Shown piece after piece: positions 23,017 to 34,440 of a DNA stretch of 64,000 nt. The stretch is from Impatiens glandulifera (taxonomy: Eukaryota > Streptophyta > Magnoliopsida > Ericales > Balsaminaceae): contig NC_061866.1 in NCBI RefSeq assembly GCF_907164915.1, forward strand, positions 24,135,905 through 24,199,904. Reading direction: 5' to 3'. The notes under the pieces are model-generated. The model had not been told where the DNA came from, searched no databases, and saw only the letters and a list, made by a program, of their open reading frames with translations. Position numbers and translations under genes: made by a program. Position 1 is the stretch's first letter. Each line of letters opens with the position of its first letter.

Positions 23017-24890
23017 ATGAATAGACAATCTCAAAGAAAGCAATATCTAAGTGAATTTGAAAAATACAAAATTAGACAAGGTATGATTTAGTTTATAGAG
23101 TTATTTATGTCTTCACGAAATTTGTTACTAGTTTTAAAATGTAGGTACATATACAATTGTCGATAGACGAACAACAAAGACCAAAGTGGTTCCAAAGAAG
23201 AAAGCATCATCTTCTAAACGTCCCAAAATGGTTATAGCCCCAAAAAAACAAAGATCTTCTAAACAAGCAACCACAAAATAACCACCCTCAACAACTCCAA
23301 TAAAAATGTCTCATATTAAAAAAAGTACCCTCAAACAACCAATACAAATTACTTCCTCTCCTGAAACTCCAAACACAAATCAAAAATCCAACCAAAATAA
23401 GAAGTCTAGTCAATCCAAATAAACTTCAACTTAAGTTCAGCCAACTTTCTAACTTATCTCTTCTAAAGGCTATAATACTCAACCTAACACAATAGAAATG
23501 GTAAACAATTGCACCATTATCCCCAATAATATATACTCAACTCAGCCACCCTCAAATATTGTTGAAAAGGAAGACGACGACGAAGATTAATGGGATGATG
23601 TTAAATTAGAAAATGTAAGAAAATCCATACAGACCTACATAGAAACTGCTTGAGAGAATTAAGTTTATTCATTTAAGTTATATGTATATTGCAATTTAGA
23701 AATATAAAATAACTTTATTTTTAACCTTTATTTGTTGTTGCAGCTTTTTTTCAGATTTTTTGAAAGACATACATTTGATAATCACAAGTTATTTGAGGGG
23801 ACATATTTGAACTGGAATCAAGTTTCCAAAGACATTAAGAACATTTTGTTGGAACAATTAATGGAATGTTTAATTGTTTTTACTCTAATTAATTTTTATT
23901 ATGTATGTCTTTATCAAATTTTTAAGACTGGTTGTAGAAGATATTTTAGTGGGATCCCATTAAGGAGAGGGATGTGAATAAGCTTTAAGAGAAGAAAGGT
24001 AGTGACAAGAAAAAAAATATGACTAAGTCAAAAGCTTTTTTGAAAAAACCCAACACAATATCCTAGACTAGACCTAAGTAAGAAAAAACATTGATGACCT
24101 AAAATATATGAAAACTGCACCAAGGCCCAAAGAAATCGAAATAAATACATAAAAACAGTGATGCTACATATTGCGGAGGATGAATCTCGCTGTAGAACAT
24201 GAAAGAAGATTGATAAGTAATTTATTTATTTGAGTTGTATTTAACTAATTGAAATTTATATTAATAACACTTAAATTGAAATTTAACAATAGACAAAGGA
24301 ACTTGGACGACACCCTTCCCTTCTTGAAATATTTGACAAGACACATAAAAAGAGATGGTACATGGATTGGATATAGGGAAACATGCATTGCGGTATGTGT
24401 TACACACTACTAAATATCAATATTTTATGTTCATTAAAAGGTGAGATTTATTTTTTATACACAACTAACTATATTCTTTTGTTATGTAGAATACTTTTAT
24501 TCAACTAAATCAAACTCATGATTCTTTAGATATCATGAACATAAATCTAAAATAGAGTTATGAATGGAGGTAGCATGTAATTCTAAGAGCGGGCATGTAT
24601 TTGAAATAGGCTACTTAGGAAAAAAACAAGTATTTGAAATGGAAAATTCATCACACAACTATGCCTGGAGTTTTAAATAAACTGTAAGTGCTTAACAAAT
24701 GTTAAATTTCGAGAAGGAGAAAGAGAATGAACTTTAAGAAGTTGTTAAATGTAAGGTATATTATATAAAACAACAAGAGAGAATTAAAGTGTTAGAGTTT
24801 AATCAAGTTGAACTATTTCATGACAAACTTGTTATTCAAACTCAAGTACAAGTTTTAAATGAATATTTTGACAGTATTTTAGCATTATGA
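23017..24890 (+). pseudogene. CACTA-associated Ptta/En/Spm-type protein (Transposase_24), broken
   Basis: Several separate plus-strand blocks match this family in order. They are a Lys/Pro/Ser-rich N-terminal region (23,170-23,450) that ends in an acidic run near 23,560-23,590; a LNWNQVSKDIKN block near 23,810; an LKYMKTAPRPKEIE block near 24,110; and TKELGRHPSLLEIFDKTHKK near 24,293-24,350. The last is the most diagnostic, close to the family's KELGR-P-LEIF-KTHKK signature. A helical tail follows near 24,730-24,890. Many stops and probable introns lie between blocks. In CACTA elements this protein binds the subterminal repeats. This copy cannot make a full product. Confidence 0.65.
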
Positions 24891-26001
24891 AACAACTCAG
24901 GGGTCTAAACTTTACAACTCCGAACGATTTATTAAGAAGGTAATTGACTTAATCATTCATTTGGTTAATATGCTTCATATTCAAATAAAAAAGGTATGAA
25001 TTATCATAAAATTCTATTAATGTTAGTTATAATTATAAATATTTAAGTATGTTGAATAATTAGTTTGAATAATTAATAGGCAGATTACAAAAATAATATA
25101 GTTATTTAGTAAGATAATATTTGATCCTTCAAATTTTTAACATGTTGATTTGTCAAATACATTAACTTTCAAGTGGTTTAGTTTATATTTTACGTTCAAT
25201 TTATGAGTTTTTTAATATTATCAAACGATGATGGAGAATGCACCATGATGAGTGGGATAGGTCTTGGGCTATCAATGTTGTAAGAAAATTAGTATTGTAC
25301 ATTGATATGTTCAAGAAATAAAATAGAAAGTAAATCTAATTACTCATTTTTTTTAATGTATATAGGTTTAGAGAAATGAAGAACGAGGGGATAATGTATA
25401 TACCAATGGATGGAGTGAAACATTTTGGAGCTATTTGGAAATCTTATTTTGTGTAATAATCTGACATGTTTTTTCATATTTTTGGAATTTTAGTAATTGA
25501 TGAAATTAATTTGCAAAGTATTTTTCAAATTTGAAATGACTTATGTTATTTTACAAATAAATGATCATATACTTAGTGTTTGTTTTGATTATTATTTATA
25601 TATATGAAAAATTGAATCATTTCAAAATGAATTCAATTGAATTGGAATATTAGTTTATGAAATAATGCGCAAAAGGTTGAAATTTTTTATTAAAATTTAA
25701 TGCAAAATTTGAAAATATATTATATATAATTATAAAAATTATGTATTTAAAATATTGCAAATACAATTTTATAAGTTTTTGTTAATAATATTGTAAAGTT
25801 GTGAATAAGGTAATTGCAAACATAGTTGTAGTATTATTTATAATATAATTTTAGTTGTGAAAAATTTTAAAGAGTGATTTTATAAATATAATGTAAATGA
25901 TAATTCTATAATATACGAAATATATAAAGTAATAAGAATTGAATTTTAAACTAAATAATGAAAATAGAATTGCAAACAGATTTCTAAATGATTTTGCAAA
26001 T

Positions 26002-26005
<4 letters not shown>
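24891..26005. other. Right interior of the CACTA element
   Basis: AT-rich. A possible last coding block lies at about 25,355-25,456 (plus), but it was not recognised. From about 25,650 the TATTGCAAA-like subterminal motifs begin. Confidence 0.45.

Positions 26006-26068
<63 letters not shown>
26006..26068. repeat. (AT)n microsatellite, about 30 units
   Basis: Uninterrupted AT run within the right subterminal zone of the CACTA element. Confidence 0.95.
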
Positions 26069-26070
<2 letters not shown>

Positions 26071-26685
26071 CGAAGAGTATTGCATTACAAGGTTTAATAA
26101 GGTATTGCAAAAAGTATTGCATTATATAATTTTATAAGATATTACAGTTTTTTTTTTGTTAAATATACTTTAATGTAGATAGTGTAGGTATTATAGTTTT
26201 TGTTGAATATACTTTTTTCATATTAAGATGCAAAATTTTTTGATTCATTTTTATATATTCGTTATATTGGGTATTACAAAAGATATTGCATTACATAAAT
26301 TTATAAGATATTATAGTTTATGTTAGAATATATTTTTATTATTTAATAGATTAATTTTATTGAAATTTTTATTGCGAAACGACGAATTTATTAATAAAAC
26401 ATATATTGCAAAATCTATTTTAATTATATATAGCAATGGTCAGTTATAGTTATAGTTTTAGAAAAAAGAATTTTTTGCATTATATTTGGATTTAGTAGAA
26501 ATAATGTTGAAACAATTATTATAAACATTAATGCAAATTTATAACTGGACTATATGCATTGTTTAATTGTGTTTACAAAATTTAGTTGCGAAGTTCCAAA
26601 ATAGTGATAAGAAAATTTCTTAAGTCCGCTTTTGATGTAAAGAAGGTCGATGGGACATGTGTTACAAATCAGCCTTTTTTTAGTG

Positions 26686-28639
26686 GGAACAATGAATCAA
26701 TAATATTTGTTTTTAGAACGAATTAAAAATAAATCAACATAGGTGAAAACAACCCAAATAAAATGACAACAATTCTCACTCAAGGCCAACTATTCATTCC
26801 TTTTCCGTTTAAAGAAAGAAACAAAAATGAATATAGTTTAAACCTTAAATCATAGGCATGAAAGAGAAGATATTTGTAGTGAATTGATGGAGTCTAGTTT
26901 GTTGTTACAGGAGCAAACTATTCCACTTGTATACAAGGTTATCATAATCATAAGAACTACAAATCTACGCAACAATTTATAAAATTATTATGATTATTTT
27001 GATTTATTTTTGAAAAAATAAAATAAAAATAATTAATAGGAAAATCCCAATAAAAACAAATAATTAAACTAATTATTGTGATAATTAGAGCCTATTTAAT
27101 TAAGGAAAATAGTCAAAATAATTAACTAAAATTATTTGGGATAAATGTTGTACTCATCTATCTTAAAATAATTTATAAAAAAAAACAGGAATTAAAATAA
27201 ATAAGTTAAGATGAAATAAGGTACTCAATGCATCTATAAATTATTTATTTAACCATAAAATTATAAAATAAAATAAAATTGGTAAAATATTGGCCATATT
27301 TATTTTAATGAATTTTTTATTTACAAAGATAAAAAAATAAAGCCAAAAGGGTGGAAAAAAATCAATTTCAAACTAATCCCTAAGGTTTTAAAATAAAAAT
27401 AAATCAGCAATCCAGTGTGGCCGAAATAGGAGAATTGATTGCAATTGGAACTGATGGACGCTGGAATCACATCCAACACATTAGATCGCTCAGCGTAGTC
27501 GGTTATAGCCGAGATGGAACGCCAACGGAACACACGAATACACTCAAAACAACGTCGTTTTGAGCGTCATCTTCGTCTTTAATGTGACGCTAGAGAAGAT
27601 AAGATCAAAGACTTAAAAGATAAAAGACTCGTCTTTGATCTTATCATTTTGGAACTCATTCGTTAGTCAACCTTATCGCCTGATTTAAAGCCCAAAATGA
27701 TCACCCTATGATGGTGATAATTTCTCTCTATCAAAATAAGGATGATTAATCCCTATTTTGATGACTTAAGCCAAGAACAACCAATATCCATTAATGACTT
27801 TTGGTCGATTCGGGCCATTTCAAACCTCTACCGACTCAAGAAAATTTAAAATAGACCACCTAAGTCGATCCCAATAAAAGGAATCAACTCTCCTCTTTAA
27901 AATCGAAGAAAATAAAAAATCCATCATTTAAGCTTGAAGTTTTTGGATTTTTGAATTTTCTGTTTGAAGCTTAATGCTTGGATTTGAGCATCCCAAAATC
28001 TTCCCTCAAGATTAATGATTGTTCTCCAATCCTTGGTAACATTCCAATCACCCTCTAATTCATATTTATAGTTTGAATTTGAAATTTTTATATTTCAAAT
28101 TGTATAAGCTTGTATGCTTGCTGTTTATGGTGTTTTATGGTTGGATATTGATCATATGATCATTTATGAACATTTTAAATATATTAAAAAGCAATCAATT
28201 AATCGAAAAAAACAAAACCCAAATTTAAAATTAAAAAAAACGTATTTGCTGTTCTTGGGCTAATTTTGTTGAATCACAATCCATAAATCTTCCAAACATG
28301 ATTGTAATGATGTTGGAAAACTATTTGGATCATGTTTGATCCAACTCGATCATGTTTGATTAAAATCAAAAATTTCAAAATAAATAAAATTTTGAGTTCT
28401 TGATATGGTTAAAACGAATAGGTAGTGTTCTTATATTGACACAAATCATGTATATGTAGTATAAGAAAGCTATTGATACAAATCAAAAATCCAAATTTTA
28501 ACCACACACTATTTTGAACAAATTGATCATCATCCAGTTTTATAACTTAAGATGATGATCAACATATTTATAGGAGCTTTGTGAAGCTACCCAACATTTG
28601 GATAAAAAAATCCAAGCTAAAAAATAAATTTGTAAAACT
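26686..28639. other. Intergenic spacer with one strong inverted repeat
   Basis: No coding region was recognised. A 70-codon minus-strand frame at 27,533-27,321 has no known motif. The inverted repeat at 27,598-27,645 is listed separately. A smaller palindrome CTCAAAAC/GTTTTGAG lies at 27,543-27,564. The stretch could contain the left part of the Ty3/gypsy LTR whose gag follows, but no terminus was found. Confidence 0.45.
27598..27645. repeat. Perfect 15-bp inverted repeat, 18-bp loop
   Basis: GATAAGATCAAAGAC at 27,598-27,612 is exactly complemented by GTCTTTGATCTTATC at 27,631-27,645. No poly-U follows, and the context is not a known RNA gene. Confidence 0.8.
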
Positions 28640-29170
28640 GAACCTTTGTGTTCTTGAGGATCGAGGCCTTTTAGCCTGGCACCGAGAGGTCTGACCAAGG
28701 ATCTTCGGTCTGGAAAGAAATCTAGCGTCGAGAAATTCTAACATAGGATCGAGACCTAGGACCGATGTTCTTAACCTTGGACCGAAAGGTTCGGCCGCTG
28801 TTCTTGAGCTAGGAACGAGAAATTCGAGCGAGAATTTTCATCTAGGACCGAGAGGTCTAACATAGGATAAAAACTCCTGAACCTTAAGACCGATAGTCCG
28901 ACTTTGGGACCGAGAACCCATAACCCGGGATCGAGACGTCCTGAACCCATGACCAAGGGACATAACCCTGAGCAAGCCCAGAACTGAGAGGTTTATAGAC
29001 CTCGACCAAGGGACTTAGCCTAGAGCTATGTTAAGACCGATAGGTTTGTATACCTAGACCAGTAAGATCAGTCAAGGAAAGAGAGTCTGTATCTCCTAAA
29101 CTAAGGGACTTCAGCACTCAAATCGAAGATCCTGAGCCTCGATCGAGAGGCTCCTCTAAGCGGACCGAGG
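28640..29170. repeat. Degenerate GACCGA-rich minisatellite
   Basis: A GC-richer island in AT-rich DNA built from diverged short units around GGACCGAGAGGTC, with variants such as GGATCGAGACC, AAGACCGATAG and GACCAAGGGAC. Spacing is irregular, about 30-45 bp. Position upstream of the gag debris suggests the LTR or leader of a Ty3/gypsy Tat-type element. Confidence 0.65.
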
Positions 29171-30180
29171 TTTTTTTGAATTCGACTGATAAAATGAACC
29201 CAATGCATAGTATTTCAGTCCCAATGCCTGTTTGGTTTCATTTTTCAAAATCTAAAATTATTTTTGTAATTTTGGGACTCTTTTCTAAAAATCCATGAAA
29301 ATTATAAAATACTTTTAAAACATTTTTGGGATATTTCCACAAAAATATTTTTATAATGTTTCATTTGGTGTTTATTTCTAAACTTCGTGCATTTAAAATG
29401 ACAGATATTCTTCAGGTATTTCATCCCTTAATGATCATCAGTAACATGTACCATCATTAAAATATTGTTGTTTTAATATTTTAAATAACGCACAAACCTA
29501 ATACATGTTTAGGACCAGAAGAACAATCGGTAAAAATAAAACGTTATTTAACCGATATTGAAAAGAAAACTTTATAAGTAGAAACTGTTTTTAAAACGAA
29601 TACAAAGGATGAAGCGCAAAACACGAACTAAAAGAAAACTCTAGTCAATACGTTTATATACATATGCCAAATTTTATTAATTTTCTAAAATCAATTGGCG
29701 ACTATATTTTAAAATAAATAATCTTTTAAATTATTTATGTTTAATTAGTTTAAACTAAAGAATGTTCTAAAAATCAAATTGTGATTTGATTATCAATCTC
29801 CGGATTACATAAAATTATACCATGTAGTTAATTATTTTAAATTAATTTCTAAAACTGTCAGGAATTAATGAAATCTTTTAAGAAATAATGTTTTATTTTA
29901 AAATAAAATTCATGACATAAAAACCGATGTTGAATGTCTCGAACCTCAAGCTTTTCACAAAATCGATGCAAAGAGTTTTTTGGGGGTTATAACTTTTTGT
30001 CAATTCTGTTGAGGATTATATGTTTCACTCAAAAACATAAACTTGACTTTTGAAACATTTGTATCATGTTTTCAAACATGATAGGCTAGTATTAAAAGGT
30101 ACAACACTTATGCATAGTCAAATCCCTATTTTAGAGTCTTTATGTGTAAATGGAACATCACCCTCTTCTTAATTGAAAAG
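29171..30180. other. AT-rich stretch upstream of Ty3/gypsy gag debris
   Basis: No gene was recognised. A TTGGCGACT at about 29,694 recalls the primer-site region that follows many plant Tat-type LTRs, but the match stops after nine bases. It is recorded only as a weak hint. Confidence 0.3.
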
Positions 30181-30199
30181 AAGTAGTCGACGAAATTGG

Positions 30200-33100
30200 T
30201 ACTTCTACACCTTTGTACAAATATTGTCAATGTAGAGTGATAACTTGTAACAAACCGAGTGAGGTTCCACGAAAATTTTCCACGAAACAAGTGGAACCAT
30301 GGGATTTATGGACTAAACTACATCACAAGATTCACAAACTTCAAAAAAAATCTCACCTTCATGATGCAAATGAAACTGAGATGGGTCCATACCGGACGAG
30401 TTTACTATATGGGTGAAAGACCCATGTGCCCAACCATAGAAGAGTTTCGAGTTATCTTAATGATATACAATAATAATATTCTACATTTGAAGCCATGTGT
30501 ATAATCAATGTCTCTAAGAAAACTCTTGTTAGAGGAATAAAAATACACTAAAACAACATCCGAGACAATCCTCAAAAACAATGTCATTGACTTCCAGAAA
30601 TGGACAAAAATGGAAATCAAGAATGAACAAGTTTCCCTACCTATGATATCCTTCCTAATAACAATGACAATCCTGTTGGCCCATTTTTTCATGGATTCGG
30701 CCAATGATAAACCATCTTCCAATATCCTAGAAGTAGCATACCATATGCGCAAGGGAAACAAAGACCCCTTATGTATCATCTTGGTTGAAACATTGATGAG
30801 TTAGAACGACTCACCTTTGGTCCTCTACATCTAGATGCTTGATAAAATTGAACGACTACCGTCAATATGTTCTAGAGACATCTTATCCCATTCTTTTCTA
30901 TACAGAAGGATGAAGAATGTCTCACCTGAACTCCTCATGGAAAGTGAGGACGAAGTCAGGGATTTACTTCCATGATACAACATCAAAATAATGGCGTACA
31001 TGATGGATGAATATACCCATGATCATGATTATGGTGTTGAAATGAGTTACATTCTACTACAATCATGATCTCTACTAACAGCTTGGTCATGATTTTATGC
31101 CCCCTTATATGGGAAAAGTCATCTTTAAAGATAGGTCGATCGATCACAAGGCCTATGACGTACCTCAAGAAATGGAACAATGCCTCTCAAATGGGTATTC
31201 CAAAAGAGAGAAAGAATTAGTTGACCGTCATTCTTAAAAAATACGAATGGGCCAAGAAGAATGAAAAGGAGGAAGCCTCTAGTGTAAGGACAAGCTATAA
31301 TAGAACTACAAGCCTTTGATCCTTAACTTTTTTCCCTTTTAAACTCTCTCTGTAAAATATCAAAAAAAGAGTCATGTTTGTAACCAACTAAGCGAGTATA
31401 GGAAGACAATAACTTTACGCGTGTTTATTGAATCACAAAAAGAGATACTCAATCTCTAAGGTTCTTTTTATATGTATATGCATTGTATTTGTACTTTGTT
31501 ACAACTGCAAAACCCTCATCTCTTTCTCTTCACAATAGTCCAGGAATACGACAAGCTGACTCGACCCCCAGAAAGAGAGATCCAAAAACCGTTCAGTTTA
31601 TACGTTACTAGATGGCCAAAGAACCCTCCATACCTAAAACGGTCTAAGCGACTGAATTTAGGAAATGAATGAAACTCTAAAACATGTAACGGAGCAACAT
31701 GAGTTGATCAAAACGTCTTTAGCTAATTAGCAAATACTGTCAAGATTCTAGAACATACATTCTTCTCCTCGATTTCCTAACTAGAAAATCTCGGTTATGT
31801 TCATCCCCATTAACCCTCGTCCTACTAGTCAAAAATCTTAAGAAGAAGTCTCTCTCTACGATGACTCCAAAAATGATATTGACTTATTACTCGGGTACAT
31901 CATTAGGAGGTAATCAACCCCTTAGGTTCATAAGAAAAACAAATTCTAGTGGCTGATCAACTACCACTAACGGATTATGAACACAAAATGGGTAAATTTC
32001 AAGCCATGTAGGCAGAGATGCAAGCCCAGCTAAAAAAGTAAGATAAGGGAAAAAGTACTGAGGAACATCATGACTGGAAATATTTTAAGAAAGCTGCCGA
32101 ATGAGCATTTATTTCGATAGGCGTCAAACCTCCAACTCTATCCAAGTACATAGGAAAAAGCTACCCGTCTGTCTTTTTCAAAATGTACCCTTCTGCAATG
32201 ACCCCAATTGACTTGGAGAACCAACCTTTCTCTACTTATTGCCCTAGTACCTCGATGACCTTGCTCTACACTAGTATCACCATCAAAAGATAATATATCT
32301 GTAGAGTATAGACTGGCAGCAGAGTTCATAGAACTCCTCTCCATGCATTTTAACCTCGAACGACTAGAGAAAAGAGGTTGAAGAACAACAGATAAAGAGA
32401 AAATGAAAAATTCTCTGGGTTTCTTTAAGGATGGAAACCGGTCGCCGAGAAAATCGATTCCCTCTCAAGAGAACAACGACAAATTGATATAATTTTAGAA
32501 AATGTTAACGAACGATATTTTGTTTGATTCACCGTCAACCTCGATGACACTACCTTTAAGTCGTTTTCTAAGAAAGAAAAAGACAGAAATACACCAGATA
32601 ACCACTTCCTGGTAGGAGCAATCGCCTCAAAGGCGAGCCCAAGTCAGTCTCCATAACACAAGGTAGGTAGAACCACTCCTATAAAGATAGCACCTTCAAA
32701 GGCACCAAAAACTCCTAAAGTCTTTGACGATCTAGGAATATCTTTGAGCGAAGTGATGAAGATTTATCAAGAAAAGAATCTTATCAAACCTCTCTCCCTT
32801 AAAACAAAACCATTCTTGAGAAAATATGAGAATGCTTGGTGTGGCTACCACTAAGTGAATAGCCATGCTACTAATAACTATACTGCCCTCAAACACTTAT
32901 TCCAAGTCTTGATTGATCACAATGTGATCGCTAAGCCAGAAATAACAAAGAATTCGTTACTAGATCACAAAATCAATATGCTCACCACTAACGAAGCATC
33001 CCTTGACTTCAACGTGTTATTGGATTTGATTCATAACACCGAACTAAAGATTAACATAATCGATCCTTGGCCCAAAGAGAAGTCCAAAGCCTATTCCGGT

Positions 33101-33529
33101 GAGACTTCTGAATGGTGGACGAGAAAAATGGCTGCCCAAATCTACGCCCTGATAGACACCGCGACAATACGTGGTGGAATGGATTTCCAACCCAGTTTAA
33201 TGAAAATTACACCGGAAAATGTGCCATCTACCTCCTATCTTTCTATAGGATCAAGAAAGGAAAATGAGCCTAGATCTTTTAATCTAGGATGTAGCCTCCC
33301 AAGTCAACTAAAAAGGTCAAATACTAACTTTTCCATCTTGGAAATCCCGATGTACTCTATTGAGCACAGGAAATTGGTCATCAACGAGTTAAGCAAGGCC
33401 AATGTCCCTGCCAACATTACCCATGAAGAACTAGTAGGGATCATATCTACTTGTTCACAACACAACATGATCGGCTTCGAAGACAAAGATCATTCATTAT
33501 CTGAAACAAATAATGACAAAATCCTCTAG
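30200..33529 (+). pseudogene. Ty3/gypsy Tat-type gag region, degraded
   Basis: The best part is a 224-codon open frame at 32,855-33,529. Its start, HATNNYTALKHLFQVLIDHN, matches the CCHC-like end of Tat-type Gag (the GH-T-C-ALK-IQ-LID block). Its end, LSKANVPANITHEELVGII, followed by IGFEDKD, matches the conserved linker before the aspartic protease. The pre-knuckle part ends WCGYH with a stop. Upstream, at 30,400-31,200, blocks such as RPMCPTIEEFRVIL and HMRKGNKDPLCI resemble the long N-terminal domain of these Gags, but stops are frequent. The protease and pol are absent: the frame ends at the insertion point of a family A LTR at 33,545. Confidence 0.6.
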
Positions 33530-33544
33530 ATATTTCTGTTCAAA

Positions 33545-33855
33545 TGTTATAGGATCGGCAACACCAATAGAGACGGGGTCTGACTATTGATGATGGCTTA
33601 AGAAAAACGTTTTGATAGAAATCTTATTAAGGATTTAAATCACTTTCTATTATGCACAAACCCTTGCAAACTCTAATAACCTAATGGTCAATCAGTCTAA
33701 TAAACCTCATTAAGACTTAGTCTAATATAACCTATTTTTGATACACCTGCACCAAAAACGATTAGACAACTTAAATTAAGTTTTATACACAATCATCATC
33801 AAAATTCCAATAGTCAAAGTACTTTGACACTTAGTCAAAATAATTTGACCCAACA
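33545..33855 (-). repeat. Short family A LTR, 311 bp
   Basis: Begins TGTTATAGGATCGG and ends TTTGACCCAACA. It carries the family A blocks (AAAACGTTTTGATAGAAATC, and the AGTCAAAATAATTTGACC end). Most of the middle, including nearly all TTAGAC units and the promoter block, is missing, so it is internally deleted. Confidence 0.8.
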
Positions 33856-33873
33856 ATTTCCCTCTTTTTGATG
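33856..33873 (-). other. Polypurine tract
   Basis: The minus strand reads AAAAAGAGGGAAAT directly inside the short LTR, the same position as in element 1. Confidence 0.8.
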
Positions 33874-34060
33874 ATGATATTAAAACTTTTCATGAGTAAT
33901 AAAATAAGAATCTATCATATAAAAGAAAGAGTCAAACTTGTTCACCAATCTTACAAAAACACTTTGCAAAACCATTATTCAGAAACAGACTTCAAGAAAC
34001 CAAGTTCATAAACTATTAGAAGATAGTTTAAGAGAAAGGAGATTATTGTGCTTCCCTTTT

Positions 34061-34440
34061 TATGAGTGGGTCGATTGGGTAGTTGAATCCTTCATCACTC
34101 ATTTCTTCACCAGTCAGTAGGTTTTGAAAAGGAGGAAGAGAAAGTCCACCACGACCAGTTCCACATATTCGGCCACCACGATCGCCTCTAGAACTTCTAC
34201 CACCGCTATCACCGCTAGTGCTTCTGCCACCGCGATCGCCGATGCGACCTCCGCCTCTTTTAATTGGTCTATTGCTATCATCACCGGTTGGCTTTCGCTT
34301 GGATCTGGTGCCTGTTAAAACACCACCACCTCTTCTTCCACTATTGTCCTCACCTTGAGTAATAAGATTCTTCTCTTTCTCGGAAGTAGCCTTTGTATTT
34401 TCTTCTTCTTGAATCCTTCTTGCAAAAGTATCAGCGTCTT
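34061..34440 (-). pseudogene. C-terminal fragment of ORF3 (family A), Gly/Arg-rich
   Basis: The minus strand reads TFARRIQEEE, then TGTRSKRKPTGDDSNRP and KRGGGRIGDRGGR, repeated GG-R units, and a short acidic end. This matches the tail of the element 1 ORF3 (TGTRSRRAPSTDDNPRP, KRGGGR). It is fused in frame or nearly so to an RNase H fragment at 34,437-34,444. The N-terminal three quarters of ORF3 are absent. Confidence 0.75.

Larger units (their letters stand above)
19964..26685 (+). mobile_element. CACTA (En/Spm) DNA transposon, about 6.7 kb
   Basis: The left tip is CACTACAAAAAATTG. The right tip, read on the other strand, is CACTAAAAAAAGGC. The 3-bp sequence GGA flanks both sides (19961-19963 and 26686-26688), as expected for CACTA insertions. 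Both subterminal zones are rich in ATTGCAAA/TTTGCAAT-like motifs, typical binding sites in this superfamily. A broken Transposase_24 (Ptta/En/Spm) gene lies in the middle on the plus strand. No DDE transposase (TNP2/Transposase_21) block was recognised, so the copy looks non-autonomous or too decayed. Confidence 0.8.

Noticed and set aside
26600..26615. CCAAAATAGTG as the right end of the CACTA element
   Set aside because: The following bases ATA do not match the left GGA, and a better end exists at 26,685.
26870..26881. TTTGTAGTG as the right end of the CACTA element
   Set aside because: The flanking bases do not match GGA on the left; the TTTTTTTAGTG end at 26,685 has the matching GGA.
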